Source: Plumapathes pennacea
Taxonomy: Eukaryota > Cnidaria > Anthozoa > Antipatharia > Myriopathidae
DNA length: 64,000 nucleotides
NCBI GenBank assembly: GCA_964036295.1
Contig: OZ038463.1
Span: 27,329,069-27,393,068 of the forward strand
Reading direction: 5' to 3'
This document shows positions 1 through 10,589 of the stretch, in pieces. The notes under the pieces are model-generated. The model had not been told where the DNA came from. It did no database searches and worked only from the letters and a program-made list of their open reading frames with translations. The translations under genes and the position numbers were made by a program. Numbering within the stretch: the first letter of the stretch is position 1; each line of letters opens with the position of its first letter.

Positions 1-307
1 TTTCGTTTGTTCAAAAAGAGCTAAAAGTACGACATACAGGAACCGGCGAGTATATAAAAATTACGGCAGTTGACGTACAATATGCTAATTAACTAAACAT
101 TGTGTTGCCATTCGCGTATTTCAACAGTCGCCGTATATTTTGTGATTTGATGTCCCGGAAACTGAGATAAAAGCCAAGTAGGATTATATTGTGACATTTT
201 CGCTACTTTTCGAAGCTATCTCAGAGTGTCTTTGTGCAAGATAACTTTTTCCTAGAGGCTGTGTTGTGAGAAACCATTTGACATGTTTGCTGAAAGTCAC
301 ATGGTAA
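1..307. other. Left flank, no gene seen
   Basis: No supportable reading frame or RNA gene. The stretch ends with an A immediately before the TC start of the first Helitron-like copy. Confidence 0.5.
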
Positions 308-1871
308 TCCCCGAACGAAGTGAGGGAAATACTTACGACACTAATGCAGTACTATTATACCGCCTACTTGGAGACTCCAAGCCTGTCGCCATCTCGAAAT
401 TTAACGTTGTCTGTCAGTCTGGCGTACGACTTTAGGCGCGGTTACCCCGCTAACCAATAACAAAGGCCGGATCGATCACGTGTGCCCTATTGTTTTACTC
501 GGAACAATTGAAAAATTAGATTTGAACGAAGCAACAATATATCGTAACTGCGTTCACGAAAATGGAAAACTTAAAAACTGAAGAACTTGAAACACAACAG
601 TCTCGCGAAGCTCGTCTTCAAATAAGAAGGGAACAGGCACGAGCAAGGCGAAATCGTGAAACGAGCGAACAACGCCAAATTCGTCTCTAGAAAAGGCGAC
701 AATCCTGTTATGATCGACAGCATCATAAACAGAAGCGCGTGCCGAAGAAACGACTCCGCAAAGAAAACAGCGCATGAATGCCGATCGAAAGCGACATGAA
801 CAGAAGCGGGTAACGCAGACAACTCCGCAAAGAGAACAGCGCTTGAAAGCAAATCGGAAACTTCAGGAGCAAAAGCGGGCCGAAGAGAAGACTCCGCAAA
901 GACAACAGCGCAATGCCGACCAAAAGCGACAAGAACAGAAGCGGGTAACACAGACAACTCCGCAAAGGGAACAGCGCTTGAAAACAAATCGGGAGCTTCA
1001 GACGCCGTTTTGTATTAAACTCAGATACTTATTTAGAAAGGACAAGCAACAAAGGTTAGTCAGTGGAAATCGAGCAATCACCGTGACAAATATATTCTAT
1101 CCCGTATAGCTTGTAACTCGATCACTTCAAGAATGTATTAAAATCTGTATGCTGATCATTTTCCCTCGAAGTATTGTTTTACTACGCTTCTGTCGCCAGT
1201 TTCGGCTACCGTATTCGCTCAGAGCAACCGGAACTTGGAGTCTTGAATGATTTAGTCAGATGTCTTATTTTTCTGTAATCTGACACGCGGTGATTGCAGC
1301 GAGAATCGTTCACAAGCCCTTAGAAGTATTACTGGGTCTGAAGCCCGTGTATAATTTGAAGTAAACTGTTCAAGTTTTGCTTTGATTCTGGGCGAAATCT
1401 TGCTGTTTTGAGTGGGTTCACATACAAAACAATTCGAGCCAATATCCATGCCCGAGTCTGGTGCATGCAATCCAGAGTAAAAACAAATCGCACAGGAAGC
1501 CTATTTAATTGTACTGCCTATGAATTCAAAATTGGAAAATCAGTGTTCCTTTTTTCCCGTACTAAGACGGCCGACCAACTTCAAACTTTGAGTATTAAAT
1601 TTTGAGAACGTGCATGGCAGACTGTATGAATTAATTTGACGTGCCGTGACCGTGGGAAATACGTAATTCGTCACGCAATCGATTCTTTTTTCAACGCAAA
1701 AGTATAACACACACCATTCTTTTCTCCTTCCTTTGCGTGTAGCACTTGAGTTCGAAGAAAAGATTGAGTCAACATTTCGGTAAAACAAAGGCTACTCTTG
1801 TTGGGAGTTACCAAAGTAAAAGTCCCATCAATGGCAGAGTGAGGGGGTATCTGCGATTATCGTATTTCTAG
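308..1871 (+). mobile_element. Helitron-like element, copy A (non-autonomous)
   Basis: This is one of three copies (also 2941-4397 and 30087-31546) that share the same ends. Each starts TCCCCGAACGAAGTGAGGG, directly after an A, and ends CGTATTTCTAG, directly before a T. A 5' TC, a 3' CTAG and insertion between A and T are the Helitron signature. Near the 3' end a short hairpin (GCAGA paired with TCTGC) lies about 13 bases before CTAG, as Helitrons usually have. No Rep or helicase domain is inside, so the copy is non-autonomous. It carries a broken STPR-like frame. Copy A is about 100 bases longer than the other two. Confidence 0.75.
562..1109 (+). pseudogene. Broken STPR-repeat reading frame in Helitron copy A
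   Basis: This matches the 150-residue frame at 3209-3667. It opens with ATG at 562 but meets an in-frame TAG near 688, and is then shifted before the open part resumes at 774-1109. The resumed part still shows highly charged repeats of about 23 residues, with a repeated TTPQREQRL motif and RMNADxKRHEQKR units. Such 23-residue repeats are known as STPR DNA-binding repeats and occur in the N-terminal part of some Helitron proteins. The end of the frame (NIFYPV) is the same as in copy C. By inference it is a dead remnant of a Helitron-encoded protein. Confidence 0.6.
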
Positions 1872-2842
1872 TAGGTTCAGAGTCTAGGTTTTGGGTTTTG
1901 GTCGAAGGTCTAGGGCCTAGGGTCGAGGGTCGAGAGTAAAATGTTGAGAGTCGAGGGTAAAATTTCGAGGGTCGAACAAGTCGAAACAAGTCGAATTAAA
2001 CATTGCCTTACCACTCCATTTGCATTTACTATGGTTGCTTCTCTATTGTTCGAAATCACTTTTACCAATAAAATAGTTCGTATACATCAGTAAAGTAAGT
2101 ATCTTTACCGATGTATAAAACGTGTCTCATGTAAACACGGCGTATTAGAGTTCGAAGGAAGACAAACACGCACCTATCAGACATTCGTAAACGGTTTATT
2201 CAAAGTTGATAACATGTAGTCAACATACAGTACTAAGAAATGAAAAGTTTAAATAGTTTCAACTATAAAGCGTGAGCTTTTATTGGAATGAGCCCGAACA
2301 CGGCTATTGCATGACAATGTTCAGCTGGTAGGTGGTTCCAAGCATTTAACGTTCACCAGGGTCCAAAGAATTATAAACATCAAAGGAAATGTAAACCAGG
2401 CCTGAAAAAAATGGGATTTTAACTTTGTGTGTGATAATGCCGGATGGTAGTAGATGTTTCCGAAATCCACACTGTAGTGGCCAAGGAACTTTTTTCCAGT
2501 TAGTCGCAAAGCCATACTGCAATATCTTGAGATTCGGCGCCGGCAGTATGTCATATCTGCTGCAGTTTATAATATCACTTCAAACCCACCACATTTGCTT
2601 TGTTGATAGTTCCACATTATCAGCCAAGGATGTTTGTTTGACTTCAAAACTTTATAACAGAGTTGAAAGTACGGTAAATGACCAAGCGACATAATTTTTG
2701 CAAACAGATGTGGAAGCTGGTCCCTCCTCCACTTCCTGTATTATGTGAAAATTATTACTCCCCAAAAAGTGGTCATATCCACATCAAAATAGAACTTACC
2801 TTGATATCCTTCGAGTGCAAAATAAATAAAGAATAATACATA
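1872..2842. other. Intergenic; GGTCGAG-type minisatellite
   Basis: From about 1880 to 1990 short direct repeats of the form AGGGTCGAGAGT/AGGTCTAGG recur imperfectly. The rest, including short frames around 2321-2694, shows no recognisable domain, and I call no gene. Confidence 0.5.
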
Positions 2843-2940
2843 GGCGCGCGGAGATATGGAATTTATATTCGAGTGTTCATCTCGATATCTCACGAGTGAG
2901 CTCTTGAGATATCGAGATGAACACGAGAAGATAAATTTCA
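2843..2940. mobile_element. Foldback element split by Helitron copy B
   Basis: The arm CATAGGCGCGCGGAGATATG, continuing to about 2901, is followed by its inverted complement, which runs up to 2940 and stops at the Helitron start. The missing end of the second arm (TATCTCTAAGCGTCCATG) is found directly after the Helitron end, at 4398-4415. Removing 2941-4397 therefore restores arms of about 58 bases. This is direct evidence that the Helitron inserted into an existing foldback element at an A/T site. Confidence 0.8.
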
Positions 2941-4397
2941 TCCCCGAACGAAGTGAGGGAAATACTCACGACACTAATGCAGTAATATTATACCGCCTAC
3001 TTGGGGACTCCAAGCCTGTCGCCATCTCGAAATTTAACGTTGTCTGTCAGTCAGTCTGTCTGTCTGGCGTACGACTTTAGGCGCGGTTACCCCGCTAACC
3101 AATAACAAAGGCCGGATCGATCACGTGTGCCCTGTTGTTTTACTCGGAATAACTTAGAGAAATTAGATTTGAACGAAGCAACAATATATCGTGGCTGCGT
3201 TCACGAAAATGGAAAACTTAACTGAAAAACTTGAAACACAACAGTCTCGCGAAGCTCGTCTTCAAATGAGAAAGGAACAGGCACGAGCAAGGCGAAATCG
3301 TGAAACGAACGAACAACAGCGCATGAATGCCGATCGAAAGCGACATGAACAGAAGCGGGTAACGCAGACAACTCCGCAAAGAGAACAGCGCTTGAACGCA
3401 AATCGGAAACTTCAGGAGAAAAAGCGGGCCGAAGAGAAGACTCTGCAAAGACAACAGCGCATGAATGCTGACCAAAAGCGACATGAACAGAAGCGGGTAA
3501 CACAGACAACTCCGCAAAGGGAACATTGCTTGAAAGCAAATCGGGAGCTTCAGACGCCGTTTTGTGTTAAACTCAGATACTTATTTAGAAAGGACAAGCA
3601 ACAAAGGTTAGTCAGTGGAAATCGAACAATCACCGTGACAAATATATTCACTTCAAGAATGTATTAAAATCTGTATGCTGATCATTTTCCCTCGAAGTAT
3701 TGTTTTACTACGCTTCTGTCGCTAGTTTCGGCTACCGTATTCGCTCAGAGCAATCGGAACTTGGAGTCTTGAATGATTTAGTCAGATGTCTTATTTTTCT
3801 GTAATCTGACACGCGGTGATTGCAGCGAGAATCGTTCACAAGCCCTTAGAAGTATTACTGGGTCTGAAGCCCGTGTATAATTTGAAGTAAACTGTTCAAG
3901 TTTTGCTTTGATTCTGGGAGAAATCTTGCTGTTTTGAGTGGGTTCACATACAAAACAATTCGAGTCTATTAAATATGCATGCCTGAGTCTGGTGCATGCA
4001 GTAGTAAAAACAAATCGCACAGGAAGCCTATTTAATTGTACTGCCTATGAATTCAAAATTGGAAAATCAGTGTTCCTTTTTTCCCGTACTACGACGGCCG
4101 ACCAACTTCAAACTTTGAGTATTAAATTTCGAGAACGTGCTTGGCAGACTGTATGAATTAATTTGACGTGCCGACCGTGGGAAATACGTACTTCGTCACG
4201 CAATCGATTCTTTTTTCAACGCAAAAGTATAACACACACCATTCTTTTTCTCCTTCCTTTGCGTGTAGCACTTGAGTTCGAAGAAAAGATTGAGTCAACA
4301 TTTCGGTAAAACAAAGGCTACTCTTGTTGGGAGTTACCAAAGTAAAAGTCCCATCAATGGCAGAGTGAGGGGGTATATGCGATTATCGTATTTCTAG
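2941..4397 (+). mobile_element. Helitron-like element, copy B
   Basis: It has the same TCCCC start and CTAG end as copies A and C. Its insertion site can be read because the foldback element around it is complete once this interval is removed. It contains the STPR-like frame at 3209-3667. The shared 3' 700 bases have no further coding potential that I can see. It is non-autonomous because Rep and helicase are absent. Confidence 0.8.
3209..3667 (+). CDS. STPR-like charged repeat protein of Helitron copy B
   Basis: This is a 152-residue frame starting at the ATG shared by all three Helitron copies; a longer frame without ATG begins at 3191. Residues 10-115 are almost entirely K, R, E, Q and N in units of about 23 residues (TPQREQRLNANRKLQEKKRA, then TLQRQQRMNADQKRHEQKR and so on). 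The 23-residue period matches the STPR type of DNA-binding repeat. The C-terminal 40 residues (LRYLFRKDKQQRLVSG) are conserved in copy C. A deletion of about 40 bases near the end replaces the NIFYPV end with TSRMY. The function is unknown; by inference it is a leftover of a Helitron protein that may bind DNA. Confidence 0.5.
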   Translation: MENLTEKLETQQSREARLQMRKEQARARRNRETNEQQRMNADRKRHEQKRVTQTTPQREQRLNANRKLQEKKRAEEKTLQRQQRMNADQKRHEQKRVTQTTPQREHCLKANRELQTPFCVKLRYLFRKDKQQRLVSGNRTITVTNIFTSRMY

Positions 4398-4422
4398 TAT
4401 CTCTAAGCGTCCATGTATTATT

Positions 4423-4966
4423 GCTCGTTGGGGCAACGCCCCGACGAGCTTAGGATTGGAGACCGTGTCTTTTTCTTCGTCATATTTTTGCTCGCGGGGT
4501 GTGGCCCCGGCGAGCTTAAAAATGGAGTTTTTTTTTCTTCTGGGTCGAGAATCAGCACACGGTGATTGGTTCATATGATCACGTGATATGCGATGACGTA
4601 AACCGCCGCCCGGCTGGCTCAGTTGGTTGAGTGCCGGTCTTTCGTGCGGGATGTCGCGGGTTCGAACCCCAGCCGGACCAGCACTCAGGGTCTTAAAATA
4701 ACTGGAGAAGATGCTGCCTTTATTTCTAATAGCAGATGGTAAGATCTTCACTTGGCTCGGCTGACTACGTAAAATGGCGGTCCCGTCTCCCTATACTTCT
4801 ATACTTGATGACAGGGGGGACGTAATAGAACCACTGAGGACGTAAACAAATCTCTGGCAGTGACCACCCTCAGTGCCTGTACTCCACAGTAATATGGCGA
4901 AGCCAAATTGTTGCTGAAAAGCCCCTTGAGGGGAGCATCAATAAAAATATTTATGTACGTATGTAA
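4423..4966 (+). repeat. tRNA-derived SINE, copy 1
   Basis: A tRNA-like head lies at 4608-4680 with a perfect A box (TGGCTCAGTTGG, 4615-4626) and B box (GGTTCGAAC, 4659-4667), ending in an encoded CCA. The anticodon stem does not pair, so it is not a working tRNA gene. Conserved sequence on both sides is shared with the inverted copy at 10590-11005. The 3' tail ends with AATAAAAATATTTATG, as LINE-mobilised SINEs often do. The A and B boxes form an internal RNA polymerase III promoter. Confidence 0.75.
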
Positions 4967-5780
4967 CTTGAGATGTGGCCAGTGAATTGCTCGTTACTTG
5001 TGTGTAAAAGTTAACTGCATCCCATTCAAACTCAACACAATTGGGCTCTGTGGAACATGCACGGATAAACTGGGTTTTAGGGAACAATTTTGGCTTGCGT
5101 TCTTAAGTTCACCGCGGAAGCTTTGAGAATAGCCGTAAACAAATGTTTGATAGATACCGCTCGGGGATTGCAAATTTCTCTGTCGCCGCTAAATTTAGTC
5201 CCGACGAAACTTTCTGTGGCGGCACGAAATACTTCTGGGAAGATAACAGGCCGAAAACGGAAGCCAAAGCTACGATGAGCTTTAGCTGCAAAACAATGGC
5301 AATTTATGCTTTACTTTGTACATGACATCTGTTGCCTCATAAAATTCTTCTGCTTATCGTACTTTGCCTGTTGAAATGTTTCTTTCATTCGATCATGTAG
5401 CCTTTGTTTCGCAATGGTCATTGTATACCAGATATGAAAAATACGCCGAAATAGTCCTGAGCATTGAGTTTGCAGTTCACAAATGACTGAACACACTGTG
5501 AACAAAACCGCAATAATATTGACGTAAACAAGTGTCGTGTTACATTCCTCGCTTGTTACAGAACACGAAAACTCAAAAGCCCGATAGAAGAAACGTATTC
5601 AGTTAATAAAAGAAAACACAAAAGTATTGAAGCGAAGGCTGGATTAATCGTGGCCTCTCGTTAGAAATAAGAGTCGAAGTCAAACTGTCAAAAATCAATT
5701 GTGCATAAAAAGATATGTCGCGCATTCTCAAAATGCAGGGTCGCTCAACCTTTAAGAAGCAAGTGTATGAGTGTTGTAAT
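4967..5780 (+). repeat. 5' region of the 2A-motif repeat family, copy at 5 kb
   Basis: The sequence aligns by eye with 47338-48130 (same strand), with 42120-42245 (its first part) and, inverted, with 10380-10585. Shared words include TTCTGGGAAGATAACAGG, TTTCGCAATGGTCA and AAGATATGTCGCGCATT. At 5716 it carries the same first codons (MSRILKMQGRSTFKK) as the minus-strand gene at 9372-10379, but the frame stops after about 20 codons. By inference this is the promoter/leader and first codons of a mobile gene family. Confidence 0.6.
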
Positions 5781-7169
5781 GATAATTTATAGTTTAATCA
5801 AGGTTCATTAGAGCAAGGTGTCAACAGCCAAGTTCTCTATAACTGTGTGATATTTTTCTGGTGAGAAACAGGAAGTCCCTCTTGGGAGTTCCACGAACTT
5901 TGGGCACACAAAGTGTTTGTCAGTGCCTCATTTTAGAAAGAGTTATATTAGAATTTATGAATGGCCGGGTTTGCTCGCTCAGTGACTTGAATTCATTTTT
6001 ATTGCGATATTTAAAAACAGTCAAACGCGGTTTGAAAAGTTGTTGAGCTCAAATTCGAATCCTTGAAGTTGGAAATTAGCATATTTCCGAGACTTCGAAA
6101 GAGTAAACAAGCGACTTTCGCTTTCAGTTTTAAATTTGTTACACTCGAAGAAACGTAAATTGTAAAGCACAAAAATATACAATTATTTGGTTAGGATGCA
6201 GCAATGGTTGGAACAATCGCAACTTCTAATTCCAAAAAATATCGGTGTCGAAGATCGATTGTACTGACTGTGCAAAACTGATTGAATCACGATTCTAATT
6301 GGTTGTTCGGAAAACGCGGCGCGGTGTGCGGGGCGTTGGCCTTAAATAATATAAAGAAAAGAAAAGAAATAAAAAAGATCTAAATGCAAAAAAGAAAAAG
6401 GCAACTATCTCGGCGGGAAAAAGCCAAATTACTTATATTATTGGCAGAAGCATGTAAAAAATAATATTCGTTGTTCGTTCCAAAATTACTAAGAACAAGA
6501 CTGGATTTGCCAGTGAGCTCGTGGCGCGGGTTGGGTCGAGACCAGGATAAAGTAAAATTAAAAGTAGGGACAAGAGCGAGACTCGCAAGAGAGACTTTCA
6601 GTACCCGGGGGAGGGAGGGGGGGATATATATCATAATTTTGCGTGGGTGTGCCGTGCGGTCCTGAAAACCGTTAGCCTATTTCAGACGAAAATATCTGAT
6701 TTTCTATACGTTATTTCCGACCTAACTTCAAAAATGTACACGGCACGTACGTATATGGCATATATATATATATCGGAGTACCCCAGCGGGTTTCTGCGCA
6801 AATTATAACCGAGACACGGGTGAAAAACAAGTCAGACATTTGAGCGAGACACGAGCAAGACGGAGCTCAGCAATGAGCGATAATAAATGGGCGATAACTG
6901 AAAGAGAATCGAGGGACACACTTGACTGAGCGTGACATATGGATGGATTGTTTCTGGCGAGATTATCGATCGTCATTGGACTCATTTTTTCTACGAGATT
7001 ATTGTCTGTTATTTGACTTATGTATATCGCAGGTAAACAAATGAAGTTCACATGGGACGTGTTGACATAACCAACGACACAGCATAGTTGATTCGAAATT
7101 GCAGTTTAATATTACATATTGATCTCTTAAGATACTTGTTCAAAATACAATGAAAAAGTCTCAGTCGTC
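5781..7169. other. No gene recognised
   Basis: AT-rich sequence with only short frames and a small TA run around 6757-6776. I see no conserved domain and no splice-linked exons. Confidence 0.45.
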
Positions 7170-7400
7170 AAACAATATTGGCTAACATACCATATTTCTT
7201 CGTGAAACTGACATGGTTTACCACCACTTGGCGATGTACTTCGCAAAATTATTTCAAGTCCGATTGCTAATTTTGCTCTTATTTTGTCTGCAGACTTAAT
7301 AGATTTACTTTAACGAGATTGATCTGTGATCTGAAGTTTAGAACCATTTCACTCAAGTTTTGTTTACATAAATCACAGATGAACACCAGACCACTACTGA
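7170..7400 (-). repeat. Dispersed repeat shared with 26290-26510
   Basis: Read on the minus strand, this matches 26290-26510 (plus), including GTTCTAAACTTCAGA, TCGTTAAAGTAAATC and TTTCACGAAGAAAT. The second copy lies inside the 4.04-kb inverted-repeat element, so this is probably a fragment of the same family. No protein was recognised. Confidence 0.5.
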
Positions 7401-7812
7401 ATAGTAGCCTGTGTCAGTAAAATCTTTCTGCTGTCGAAATTAGATCATGATATAAATGTGATATTATATGATCATTGTAGTTCTAAAATGTACTTTGATA
7501 TGTAAACTATATTGTAATAGCGGAAGTTTTCTGTTTCAGCATTTTTCAATGCCTAAGAAACTACAAAGATCGTTCTTACATATGTTTTTTCTTAAAACTA
7601 TGTAAACAAGAATTTTTTCCGACAGTGTTGCATTATGGGAACTCAGTTTATTGTTTGCGAAAACTTTATTTTATGTTCTTAGTTTGTATTTTACGCTTCA
7701 TATACATTTTATATTTAGTCTGCCTCAAAAGAGTTTAATATTATGGAGTTCAGAAGCGTTCGACTATGATGGTACTGTACAGTCAAATTCATAGTACATA
7801 ATAACTTGAGTT

Positions 7813-8787
7813 ATTATATGACTGTGACGTAGTTTTACCATATAAGGTCGCAACAGAGTGCCGGTACGGGAGCGTATTACACACTTCAAATCCGTATTAC
7901 ACTGTAGAAAACCGGTTTGACCGGTTTAGACGCGCGCGTATCACAAATGAATCAAAGATTTTTCTGAGTGCAAGGTAAAACGGTGCAACGAAAGTCTATG
8001 ACTTTTCAGATACAAGACCCTTCCATCGATAGAAACTGTTACTGGATAATTTGTCAAGGAAAAGAAAGCACAGTTCAGTTGGTGGAAAGCGAACAATCGT
8101 CATGGACAAACGGCAGTTCTGACTCCGTAAAGTTTTCCGCACGATGCCGTCACTGTAAACACTGCAAAATGATTTTCGCCGTGTACGAACACTGTTTTGA
8201 GTGGTTCCTTTGCTGGAAGGGGTCTTAAACTTTCTACAACCAGGCAGGAAATCGGTGAGTTGTTAATAATCTATAATTTGACAACGTGTCGGCGGTAAAA
8301 ATCCTAGTTGTGTTATGAAAGTTTCAGATTCTTCAACGTACACATTCGCTGGCTCTGTTCTTGTGTTTATTCCTTAACTACTCCGAGAAAATAAAAACCC
8401 TGTTTTGAGTACAAAGCTGCTTGCTATTGAAGAACAAAAATGGTTAAAAGTTTAAGCGAAGTGATCGATTTCAACCGCTCGAAGCACGTTTGTTCGCTGA
8501 ATATTTATTCTGTCGAAGCAAGCATTTTCGTCTCCAGCGCATTTATCTCAACACATTTAATCTGAATTGAACTTCGATCATTTGGTGGCATAACTTCTTT
8601 AATTTTCTCTGTCAAGATTTTTAAATCGATGACCGGATTGGAAGCTGTAAGTGAATCTTTGTGTATAAATGAGCGTGCGTACATTTTGCCTGGGATTGAA
8701 TGAAAACAGTTTTGCTCGAAGTCTGTTTTATGTTTGCTGAAATATATTTTATATAAAGGTAAAACTACGTCACAGTCATATAATAAA
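7813..8787. mobile_element. Short-TIR element, about 975 bp
   Basis: ATTATATGACTGTGACGTAG, continuing TTTTACC, at 7814-7842 recurs inverted at 8759-8787, giving terminal inverted repeats of about 28 bases. Two short frames inside (7968-8228 plus, with a CRHCKHCK cluster; 8505-8795 minus) have no recognised domain. It is probably a non-autonomous DNA transposon. I did not identify a target duplication. Confidence 0.5.
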
Positions 8788-8794
8788 TCCCTCA

Positions 8795-8927
8795 TTCGAT
8801 GGTTTAGCGCGTAATACGGGCCGGCATTTTACTCGTTACTCGCATTTTTCCTCGCCCCGCGGCGGGGCTCGGAAAAATACGAGCAACTCGTAAAATACCG
8901 GCCCGTATTACGCGCTAAACCATCGAA
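8795..8927. mobile_element. Foldback element with arms of about 65 bases
   Basis: TTCGATGGTTTAGCGCGTAA and the following bases up to the centre at about 8861 are repeated as the inverse complement up to 8927, with only a few mismatches and almost no loop. Such a palindrome would form a long hairpin. It lies a few bases outside the right end of the 7813-8787 element. Confidence 0.75.
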
Positions 8928-9371
8928 TAAGATGTATTTATTACTCACTAGACTAGAAAGATCTCTCTTACGTATATTTTTTCTCTTACGTATATTTAGC
9001 TGTCAATTACAGCTACTTGAACATGATGCATACGCTAAGAAGATTAGCAAAGAAGAGATAAGTGGCCATTATAGATAGCCGAAAATGATACCGGAAAAGC
9101 ATTCCAACATGAGATAAGGCTATTAAGCTGTCTTATAGCTACTTAAGATGTCGGATATTCCCCAGTTAATTTCTCCAGAGAACATGTCAGCTTGAAAATT
9201 CACTTGTTATATAGAAAGCGTCATACCAGTACTGTGACGTGCATCGAAAAGCAAATTCAAAATGCTCTCGACAGAAACGATCACTCAAGGCAAAAGCAAA
9301 TCACTCATTGAAAATATTATTCCGTATGAAACATCATATCTGACATATGTATTCGACTTGACATCCGACTC
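8928..9371. repeat. Downstream part of the 2A family, partly shared with 22860-23020
   Basis: Read inverted, about 9005-9210 matches 22830-23020 (TTCAAGTAGCTGTA, GAATACCCGACATCTTAAGT, AAGCTGACATGTT). No reading frame is visible. Both copies lie on the same side of a 2A-family copy, so this may be part of that element. Confidence 0.45.
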
Positions 9372-10379
9372 CTAAATTTCGCTTAAATCCTCTGATAAAC
9401 AAATGAAGTTCGTGTGGTTAAATATCAGAGCTGCCAGAGACATAGCTACACATTGTCGCCCAGCATTATCTCCAAATATTGCAACATTACCTTGACTGTA
9501 CAGTGCAGTGATAGTTTTATTTGGATCGACAACTGAAGGACCAGGATTTTTTTCTATATCCCTCGACAGAGAAAACGCATTGTACTTGATTCTGTGATTT
9601 TGATCTCTGAATACGTCTGATCTTGAAATGCCTGTTTTTGAACACATTTTAAAATACAAACGTATCTTAGCATCTCGCTTACTTTTGGCAATCTTCTTTT
9701 TGAAATTGTAGCTTTCTCGCAGCGATGGTTTATTGATCTTAATTTTCTGTTTACATTTATGTGGCTTTCTATTGTTTCCATGTTGTTTACGCGCACGTTC
9801 ACGGAACGCATTAGCATTGTAAAGTACGTAAGCTCGGGTATAATCATGAACTTTTGACGACTTCGGGACATTCTTTGAAATGTATTCTCGTATTAGTCGC
9901 CTGCTTTTTCTACTCTTGTTCAAAATGCGTGAAAGGTTATTCAAGGGTAAGCGTCTTCGAGGACTTCGATTTTCTTTCACATAAGCATTTGTGGGGATAC
10001 AATAAAATTGAGCAAAGCGAGATCTACCAACGGTCACTTCTTCATCAGCCATGTCCCAATTTTGAAATAATGACGCCATCTGTTCCACTGATTGTTTGAC
10101 CTTCGTGGCACCGAGCCAAAATGTCGCAACAACAACATAAATGCACAGCAGAGTGAAATTTTGATTCCAAACAAAAGTCAAATTTTCTGACGCTTTACTT
10201 GTATCAGCAAGAATAATACAAAGTAAAAGAATACAAAGTACCTTCAAGTTCACCTTCATACTAAACAGTTCCATATAATCCACTATCAAGCGATTGCCAA
10301 AAATCGAAGTTGCTTCGCCGTCTTCACACACGTTCTTCTTAAAGGTTGAGCGACCCTGCATTTTGAGAATGCGTGACAT
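9372..10379 (-). CDS. Mobile-element protein with membrane segments, 2A motif and peptidase-like tail
   Basis: A 335-residue frame starting at the ATG that is also preserved at 5716. Residues 38-62 (MKVNLKVLCILLLCIILADT) look like a signal peptide or membrane segment, and about 77-93 (CIYVVVATFWLGATK) is a second hydrophobic segment. Residues 130-260 are very basic. Residues 274-281 read DIEKNPGP, a full match to the 2A consensus D(V/I)ExNPGP that makes ribosomes skip one peptide bond. The sequence after the 2A motif contains FGDNAGRQCVAMSLAALI, which resembles the start of an OTU-type or similar cysteine peptidase (Gln-Cys pair) that I recall from cnidarian Helitron polyproteins. The frame stops 55 residues after the motif, so the peptidase is truncated. 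A decayed copy lies at 23700-24949. Confidence 0.6.
   Translation of the reverse strand: MSRILKMQGRSTFKKNVCEDGEATSIFGNRLIVDYMELFSMKVNLKVLCILLLCIILADTSKASENLTFVWNQNFTLLCIYVVVATFWLGATKVKQSVEQMASLFQNWDMADEEVTVGRSRFAQFYCIPTNAYVKENRSPRRRLPLNNLSRILNKSRKSRRLIREYISKNVPKSSKVHDYTRAYVLYNANAFRERARKQHGNNRKPHKCKQKIKINKPSLRESYNFKKKIAKSKRDAKIRLYFKMCSKTGISRSDVFRDQNHRIKYNAFSLSRDIEKNPGPSVVDPNKTITALYSQGNVAIFGDNAGRQCVAMSLAALIFNHTNFICLSEDLSEI
9537..9560 (-). other. 2A ribosome-skipping motif (DIEKNPGP)
   Basis: Read on the minus strand, these 24 bases encode DIEKNPGP, preceded by FSLSR. The known mechanism is that the Gly-Pro bond is not formed, so the upstream protein ends in Gly and the downstream one begins with Pro. 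The other copy (near 23775-23800) reads NSGP, which would remove activity. Confidence 0.75.
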
Positions 10380-10589
10380 ATCTTTTTATGCACAATCGAT
10401 TTTTGACAGTTTGACTTCGACTCTTATTTCTAGTGTATTTTTCATATCTGGTATACAATGACCATTGCGAAACAAAGGCTACATGATCGAATGAAAGAAA
10501 CATTTCAACAGGCAATGTACGATAAGCAGAAGAATGTTATGAGGCAACAGATGTCATGTACAGAGTATAGCATAAATCGCCATTGTTTT
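10380..10589 (-). repeat. 5' leader of the 2A-family gene (minus)
   Basis: On the minus strand this is the same leader found at 5285-5716 and 47480-47935, running into the start of the 9372-10379 gene. Compared with the 5-kb copy, about 200 bases are missing just upstream of the ATG. The SINE at 10590 abuts the leader directly. Confidence 0.55.

Noticed and set aside
4608-4680. A tRNA gene
   Set aside because: A and B boxes are perfect but the anticodon stem does not pair, and the sequence is part of a longer repeat; called a SINE.
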